A DNA stretch of 64,000 nt from Raphanus sativus (lineage: Eukaryota > Streptophyta > Magnoliopsida > Brassicales > Brassicaceae): assembly GCF_000801105.2 (NCBI RefSeq), contig NC_079515.1:19801407-19865406 (forward strand). Direction: 5' to 3'. Positions 58,319 through 64,000 of the stretch are shown one piece after another (within the stretch, counting starts at the first letter, position 1; every line of letters begins with the position of its first letter). The position numbers were made by a program, and so were the translations under genes. The notes under the pieces are model-generated. The model did no database searches and was not told the origin of the DNA. It worked only from the letters and a program-made list of their open reading frames with translations.

Positions 58319-60074
58319 TGTCATGTCCCTAGTTCTAACTAAGGCATCCGGACGGGCCATGGTGCGGGGAGATGAGCTGGCCAGGTTATAAAGATCTAAA
58401 GGCAAGCGTATCATGGTCCAAACTAAGGGTTAAGTGCATCAGGAAGCTGAGACTTGACCAGAATAAGAAGGAAAGAAGGGAAAGATAGCTGGATGAGTGA
58501 TCCGGAAGCTGGATATGGTCCGGTGGCAGCTCAATCAGCTAGGTGGAGCTGGTAGGAAGCTCACACAGTCTTGGGCAGCTCACTGGGGCTGGAGGAGTAG
58601 CTCACTCAGCTCAGGCAACTAGTACTCAGCTCAACTCAGCTGAACTAAGTGATGGAGTCTTGGCCGGCCTTTGCGGACCATGAGTGGTGATCATGGACCA
58701 GATGATGGTCATGGACGTCCGGTGGGTCAAGGGAGCTTTGGCAAGTGAGCTAAGTGTTTGTGCAAGCATTTGGGCTTGAGATCGATCAGCCCAAACGAAG
58801 AGAGGAGCAGTTCACAAGCGGTTGGACGGTTTTGGAGCGGTTTGGGCGAAAAGGTGTCCGTTGGCCAAATGACCAATCACATCGTCCGGACGGTTGCCAA
58901 GCCCCTTCCCTATAAATAAACCTCTCCTCTGTCGACATAAATCATCAGAAACAGAAGGGGAAACTCTGCCCAAATCTCTACAGAATCAAAGAGAGAAAAG
59001 AGAAGTGTGACCGCAAAGGCAGTCCGTGTGAAGGCAAGGGGATTCCGGTGGGTTCTAAGCCGTGGACAAGTGAAGACTTGATGGAAATGGAAACCAGAGG
59101 AAAGGAGAAGGCTGCAGAGAAGAGTGTGGGGACTTCCAAACACACACCTAAGGTACTGGATGCAAACCAAGTACAAACCGCCATGAATCATCCATCCGGG
59201 TGATTTGGCCGTTTGATCCATGAGTGGATGGTTGCATCTATTGTTCTTTCTCTGTCAATATATCTCTTCTCCATTATATTCTGAAGTTATTTATGGGTTT
59301 AACTCATGCACACGCCTCCAAGGCTTGGCTAGATCAGTGTAATCTCTCCATGGCCTTGGTTGGGCATGTATGGTCTGATCTCATGCTTCCAGTGGGAGTT
59401 ATTGGGATTTGGCGTTTGATATCTCTTAGTGGGGATTTATAATGAATTATCAAAGTGATAGAATAACTTTATATGATTGATTTCGAGATGGTACCATGAG
59501 ACCGGTTAGGTTGTTCACGGCCAAGATCAATATGATCAAGGCCGGTTCTGGGTAATCCGCTTGGACCATTCTCTTAATCATGAATTATCATGATTTATCA
59601 TGTGTTTTAATTTGTTTTTGGATGAGTAAATCAATGGGTCACAAATCGGCCAGAAATGGACTAAGTGTCCAAACCATGCTTAGGTTGTATATTGCTAGGA
59701 TATCGGTCAGGATTCTTATGCATATGTGTTGTGGGTTTTGATTTCAGGTCCTGACAGGGATCGTGGTAAGGCTAAGGAGCCATGAAGACCTTGGCCGTGT
59801 GGGATGTGTGATGTAGTTCATGTTGTATACATTTGGATTCATCATAGCCTATTGTGCAACTGAATGATTTGAATACTTTGTATGGTTCACATTTGACATA
59901 TATATAATATGATTGTTTGCCTTAAGCTTCCGCATTGTTTTTATTATTGCATGAACCTCAAATGTTTGAAAAATGACTAAGTAAGGATTTGACCTTAACC
60001 GGCTGAATTACACTTAGATGTTTAGGTAAGGCCGCAGACTGGTTGGATCATGGGATCCAGGTTTGGGTCTTACA
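58319..60074 (+). repeat. 5' LTR of a Ty3/gypsy element (borders approximate)
   Basis: The start is set at TGTCATGTCCC and the end at ...GGGTCTTACA, giving TGT...ACA termini. The primer binding site follows three bases later. The length of about 1.76 kb is normal for plant gypsy LTRs. It contains a good TATA box. The other LTR lies outside the window, so borders and target duplication cannot be checked. Confidence 0.7.
58911..58919 (+). promoter_or_regulatory. TATA box in the LTR
   Basis: CCCTATAAATAAACC is a strong plant TATA box within a GC-richer part of the LTR; transcription of the element should start about 30 bp downstream, near 58945. Confidence 0.7.
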
Positions 60075-60077
60075 AGT

Positions 60078-60089
60078 TGGTATCAGAGC
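60078..60089 (+). other. primer binding site for initiator tRNA-Met
   Basis: TGGTATCAGAGC is the common plant LTR-retrotransposon primer binding site, complementary to the 3' end of tRNA-iMet. It fixes the left LTR's inner border and the plus orientation of the element. Confidence 0.95.
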
Positions 60090-60241
60090 ATGCTTGATTC
60101 TAGGCTGTTGGGTTAGGGCAGGTCATCACACATCCGGCTGGGTCTCATGGCAGGTCTTGGTATTGGTTAACATTAGAATTGCTTGAGGTTTGCAACTAAA
60201 AGATGTTAATCTAACCTTTGCCTTGTGTTTGTCTTTGTTGA

Positions 60242-61778
60242 CCTAAGGGAACAAGGAAGAAGTCTCGGAAGAACAAGGATGGGACAGGGGCGTCCGGAGC
60301 TGGAGATGCCTCAGAACCCAATCCACAAGTGTTGCTGTCAGTTCCACCTGCTGGACATACCAGTGAGGTCATTCTGACTGAAACCCAAGTTAATCAGGCT
60401 GAGTTTCAGTTGGGTGGAGAGGACAGACAGATGGACGAGACGGGACAACCAGTGAATGCAGCCAGAGGTCAACTGGGAGCAGCTGGTGGACAGCAGAGGA
60501 ATGATGTGGAAGGTGAAGCTGAGTCCTCAGAGACTGGTCACCGAGTTGATCCAAACATCCAGAGGGATGGGAGGATTGGACCGGATGAACCAATGGCTGA
60601 ACCAACCATGAAGGAGATACTCGATGCAATCAAGTTGATGGGGAGTCAGATGCTGGCGATGACCCAAGTGTTCACCCCAGTGGTGAATTCATCTGTGGGT
60701 CAGACTACTCAAGCACCAGTGATAGCTCCTGTAACTGGAGTGACTGGTGGATATGTGGCGCCTCTTGCTGAGGTGATTGAGTTGGATCCACCAGTGGGAA
60801 CAACTAAGAAGGTTGATTACCTGAAGGTGCTTGAGCACATCTCTCGTTTGGGAACCAAACACTTTGCTGGAAGTGCTGATCCCATGGAGGCAGATGAGTG
60901 GAGGGACCGTCTGGTCAGAAACTTCAAATCCACAAGGTGCCCTGAGGAGTACCAAAGAGACATAGCAGTGCACTTCCTGGAGGGAGATGCACACAACTGG
61001 TGGCTGTCCCTGGACAAGCGTACCAATGGCTCCATTGTGAAGTTCTCTGACTTTGAGGTTGAGTTCAACCACAAATACTTTCCAGCTGAGGCATGGGATC
61101 GTTTGGAGGCAAAGTTCCTGGACTTGGTTCAGGGTAAACGGTCAGTAAGGGAGTATGAAGAAGAGTTCAACCGGCTCAGGAGGTATGTGGGTAAGGAACT
61201 TGAGGATGAGAAGGTTCAGGTCCGCAGGTTCATAAGGGGCTTAAGGCCTGAACTTAAGACTTATTGCTCAGTCCGCACCTTCAACACAGTCTCTGAGCTG
61301 GTGGAAAGGATGGCAATGCTGGAAACCAATCTGGCTGAGGAGAACAAGCACAAGCTGAAGAGTGTGGTGGTGTCCTCTGGTCAGGGTGGTGACAAGAAGA
61401 GAAAGAGGGATGCGGCTGAAGGGGGTAAAACCTCAAGTGGTAGGCCAGAGTGTCCCAAGTGTGGGAAACACCATGGTGGAGAGTGCTGGAAGGCAATGGG
61501 AGCTTGCACCCGTTGTGGCAAGATGGATCACTCAGCTCGGGATTGTCCAGGTCCGGATAGGAACCGTGGACAAGGCTCGACCAGTGAGGCCAGGACTTGT
61601 CATCAGTGTGGCAAGAAAGGGCATTTCCGTGTGGACTGTCCCCAGTTGCAAACTGGACAAGGTAAGGGTCGTGGTGAGCAGAACCGGCCAGACCCCAAAC
61701 AAGGCCAAACTTCAGCACCTCGAGTCTATGAGCTTTCAAGGGATGTGGATGAGTCCGGACCCTTCAAGGCGATCACTG
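60242..61778 (+). CDS. Gag polyprotein of a Ty3/gypsy retrotransposon
   Basis: The frame is open from just after a TGA at 60239-60241. No ATG lies in frame until 60431 (MDETGQ), although coding likeness starts earlier (GTRKKSRKNK at about 60248), so the real start may need an upstream exon or a non-ATG codon. A capsid-like retrotransposon gag domain covers about 60830-61330 (AVHFLEGDAHNWW, FKSTRCPEEYQRD, FIRGLRPELKTY). Two standard zinc knuckles follow (CTRCGKMDHSARDC and CHQCGKKGHFRVDC), preceded by a degenerate third (CPKCGKHHGGEC). The gag frame ends as exon sequence at 61778, where a GT donor begins; read through, it stops at 61813. Gag would form the virus-like particle and package the RNA. 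The arrangement looks like a chromovirus of the Tekay sort, but the chromodomain end is outside the window. Confidence 0.85.
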
Positions 61779-61878
61779 GTATAACTCTAAACCCATTCTG
61801 TTTAAATTTTTAAATTTATTAGAATGGCATGGTATGGAATCTAGGATGGACTAGATACTTAGATAAGGTCTTATGTAG
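61779..61878 (+). other. candidate spliceosomal intron between gag and protease
   Basis: GTATAACTC at the left and TTATGTAG at the right bound exactly 100 bp. Removing it joins the gag frame (AIT then G) to the protease frame (TLCIGGVETHVLFDTGA) with no frame change and no lost residues. Unspliced RNA stops in the intron (TAA at 61811-61813). The intron is AT-rich, as plant introns are; the polypyrimidine tract is weak. Confidence 0.75.
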
Positions 61879-64000
61879 GGACCTTATGTATTGGTGGTGT
61901 GGAAACACATGTATTATTTGATACTGGAGCTACACATAGTTTTGTGAGTCCAGATATGATTGGAAAAGGTATGTTCCAAATGGGAACTAGGGATGATCTT
62001 GGCTTGGTGAGTGCAGCCGGTGGGCAAATGATGCACCCACTAGGTCTAGTCAAAGACATTCCAGTAATGATCCATAGTAAGGCAATGCCGGTGGATCTGA
62101 TTGTGGTCCGCCTTAAGAATCACGAGGTGATCCTAGGTATGGACTGGCTTGGCAAGAATCGGGCCACCTTAGACTGTCATCGAGGAAGGGTGCAGTTTGA
62201 GAGTGGGTGTGGACCCCCGATCAAGTACCAAGGTATTAATCCGGCCTCTGGATGCTTAGTGTTATCAGCAGTCCGAGCGGCAAGGATGCTGGAACAAGGT
62301 TGTGAGGCTTATATAGCCACAATCACCACTAAGGAGGTCGTAGGGGATGGTGGCCCGGACGGGATACCGCTGGTCAGTGAGTTTGATGATGTGTTTAGGT
62401 CACTACAGGGCATTCCCCCTGATAGGTCAGACCCATTCATAATAGAACTGGAACCAGGGACGGCCCCAATGTCAAAGAGCCCATACCGCATGGCTCCAGC
62501 TGAGATGGCTGAGCTAAAGAAACAACTTGAAGAGTTGCTAGAAAAGGGGTTCATACGCCCAAGTGTATCACCCTGGGGTGCACCAGTCCTCTTTGTCAAG
62601 AAAGAAGGATGGTAGCTTCAGGTTGTGCATTGATTATAGAGGGTTGAATAGGGTGACTATAAAGAATAAGTACCCATTGCCCCGGATTGATGAGTTGCTA
62701 GATCAACTGAAAGGAGCCAAATGGTTCTCCAAGATTGATTTGGCATCTGGTTATCATCAAATCCCCATTGCATCAGGAGATGTAAAGAAGACAGCCTTCC
62801 GGACTAGGTATGGCCACTATGAGTTTGTGGTTATGCCATTCGGATTGACTAATGCACCAGCAGCCTTCATGAAGATGATGAATGGAATTTTCAGAGAGTA
62901 CTTAGATGAATTTGTAATCATCTTCATTGATGATATACTAGTTTACTCTAAGACCCGGGAAGACCATGAGAAGCATCTCAGGTTGGTGTTGGAAAGGCTG
63001 AGAGAGCAACAATTGTTTGCCAAGCTAAGCAAGTGTAGCTTTTGGCAGAAGAGCATTGGCTTCCTAGGACATGTGGTGTCTGAGGAAGGAGTGTCTGTTG
63101 ATCCGGAGAAGATCAAGTGCATACAAGAGTGGCCAAGACCAAAGAATGCTACAGAAGTAAGAAGCTTCTTGGGTTTGGCCGGATACTACAGGAAGTATGT
63201 CAAAGGGTTTGCAAGTGTGGCACAACCTATGACACAACTTACTGGAAAGGATGTCAAATTCATCTGGTCAGAAGCTTGTGAAAAGAGCTTTGAAGCCTTG
63301 AAGAACATGCTGACCAGTGCACCAGTTTTGGTGTTACCTGAGGAAGACCAACCATATGTGGTGTACACGGATGCTTCCATTACTGGATTAGGCTGTGTGC
63401 TCACACAGAATGGGAAGGTCATAGCATATGCCTCAAGGCAACTCAGGAAGCATGAGGGCAACTACCCAACACACGACCTGGAGATGGCCGCAGTGGTATT
63501 TGCCTTAAAGATATGGAGATCATACTTGTATGGTGCCAAGGTTCAGATTCTCACTGACCACAAGAGCCTGAAGTACATTTTCACTCAACCTGAGTTGAAT
63601 TTGAGACAAAGGCGGTGGATGGAGTTTGTGGCCGACTATGATTTAGACATTGCCTACCACCCAGGCAAGGCCAATCTAGTGGCAGATGCTTTAAGCAGGC
63701 GTAGGGCTGAGGTATCAGCTGAGAAAGAAGCAGAGATCCTGGAAGGGATGGTCCGGTCACTACATCTAGACACCATGGCAAGTGAGGATGAGCCTTTGGG
63801 TTTAGAGGCTGTGAACCAGGCTGATCTGCTTACCAGAATTCAACAAGCACAAGGCTTGGATGAGAATTTGCAAAAAGTTGCAAAGAATGACAAGACTGAG
63901 TATCAAGTCACAAGTAATGGTACCATTTTGGTACATGGGCGGGTTAGTGTTCCTGGTGACCGGGGACTAAAGGAAGAGATTATGAGTCAGGCTCATAAGT
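61879..64000 (+). pseudogene. Pol (protease, RT, RNase H, start of integrase), one frameshift, cut by window end
   Basis: Protease: LFDTGATHSF at about 61914. Reverse transcriptase: MAPAEMAELKKQLEELL leading in, then the catalytic FIDDILVYS at about 62925-62950, and [11 protein letters not shown] before it. RNase [12 protein letters not shown] (63360), DLEMAAVV (63475), [11 protein letters not shown] (63550), ADALSRR (63680). The integrase zinc-binding region begins at about 63900. An extra A in the run at 62598-62606 shifts the frame, so the first frame stops at a TAG (62613-62615) just where RT motif 1 begins, while the second frame is open to the window end. The copy is therefore not able to make full Pol as read. 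Everything else looks undamaged, so it is young. The family acts in particles to copy element RNA into DNA and integrate it. Confidence 0.85.

Noticed and set aside
60390..61739. Several minus-strand ORFs within the gypsy element
   Set aside because: They are antisense shadows of gag, which has clear zinc knuckles and conserved order.

Overview
The window is nuclear DNA from a plant of the mustard family (Brassicaceae, most likely Brassica or a close relative). The evidence is the plant-type GT-AG intron structure, a CSN7 gene and a NOT1 gene that match the neighbouring Arabidopsis loci AT1G02090 and AT1G02080 (family match and neighbour order from memory), and a dense set of Brassicaceae-type transposons (Helitrons, DUF1985-carrying MULEs, a tRNA-derived SINE). 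AT-rich intergenic DNA is mostly transposon remains.

Layout. 1-6.3 kb: AT-rich DNA with a MULE-type MITE, a Helitron end and a GC-rich retroposon-like block. 6.3-14.8 kb: a MULE of the VANDAL kind with four genes, namely a DUF1985 protein and a GRF zinc-finger protein on the plus strand, and a second GRF zinc-finger protein and a MURA transposase on the minus strand. Four noncoding blocks of this element (an intron, a 206-bp-arm hairpin, and both flanks of the transposase) carry arrays of one degenerate octamer, AGTTNTMC. 15-21.2 kb: Helitron ends, captured-looking fragments and a SINE with perfect 15-bp target duplications. 21.4-23.6 kb: a nine-exon acyl-protein-thioesterase-like gene, reconstructed exon by exon, whose catalytic serine is replaced by glycine. 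24.36-26.23 kb: a hAT-like element holding a truncated LINE, both with target duplications. 28.6-29.25 kb: a second, intact MULE-type MITE. 32.1-34.0 kb: CSN7 (nine exons, 260 aa). 34.26-34.82 kb: an ERF transcription factor gene on the minus strand, convergent with CSN7. 35.6-42.7 kb: a Helitron, a second repeat-rich MULE-like element without genes, and telomere-motif-rich DNA. 42.69-55.62 kb: NOT1 on the minus strand with many exons. 55.9-58.2 kb: a tandem and nested Helitron cluster with a paralogous empty site. 58.3-64 kb: the left part of a Ty3/gypsy retrotransposon (LTR, primer binding site, gag, protease, RT, RNase H, start of integrase), running off the window.

The two conserved host genes work in general gene control: CSN7 is a scaffold subunit of the COP9 signalosome (CUL deneddylation), and NOT1 is the scaffold of the CCR4-NOT mRNA deadenylase complex. 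The thioesterase-like and ERF genes are single loci between transposons.

The signals most worth following are the octamer arrays and hairpin shared across the VANDAL-like element (a candidate sequence-specific anti-silencing system), a clean in-frame 100-bp intron between gag and protease in the gypsy element, a probable dead enzyme in the thioesterase family, and a series of tiny poly(T)/poly(A) insertions with target duplications. All calls come from reading the sequence by eye; no alignment or database search was run.
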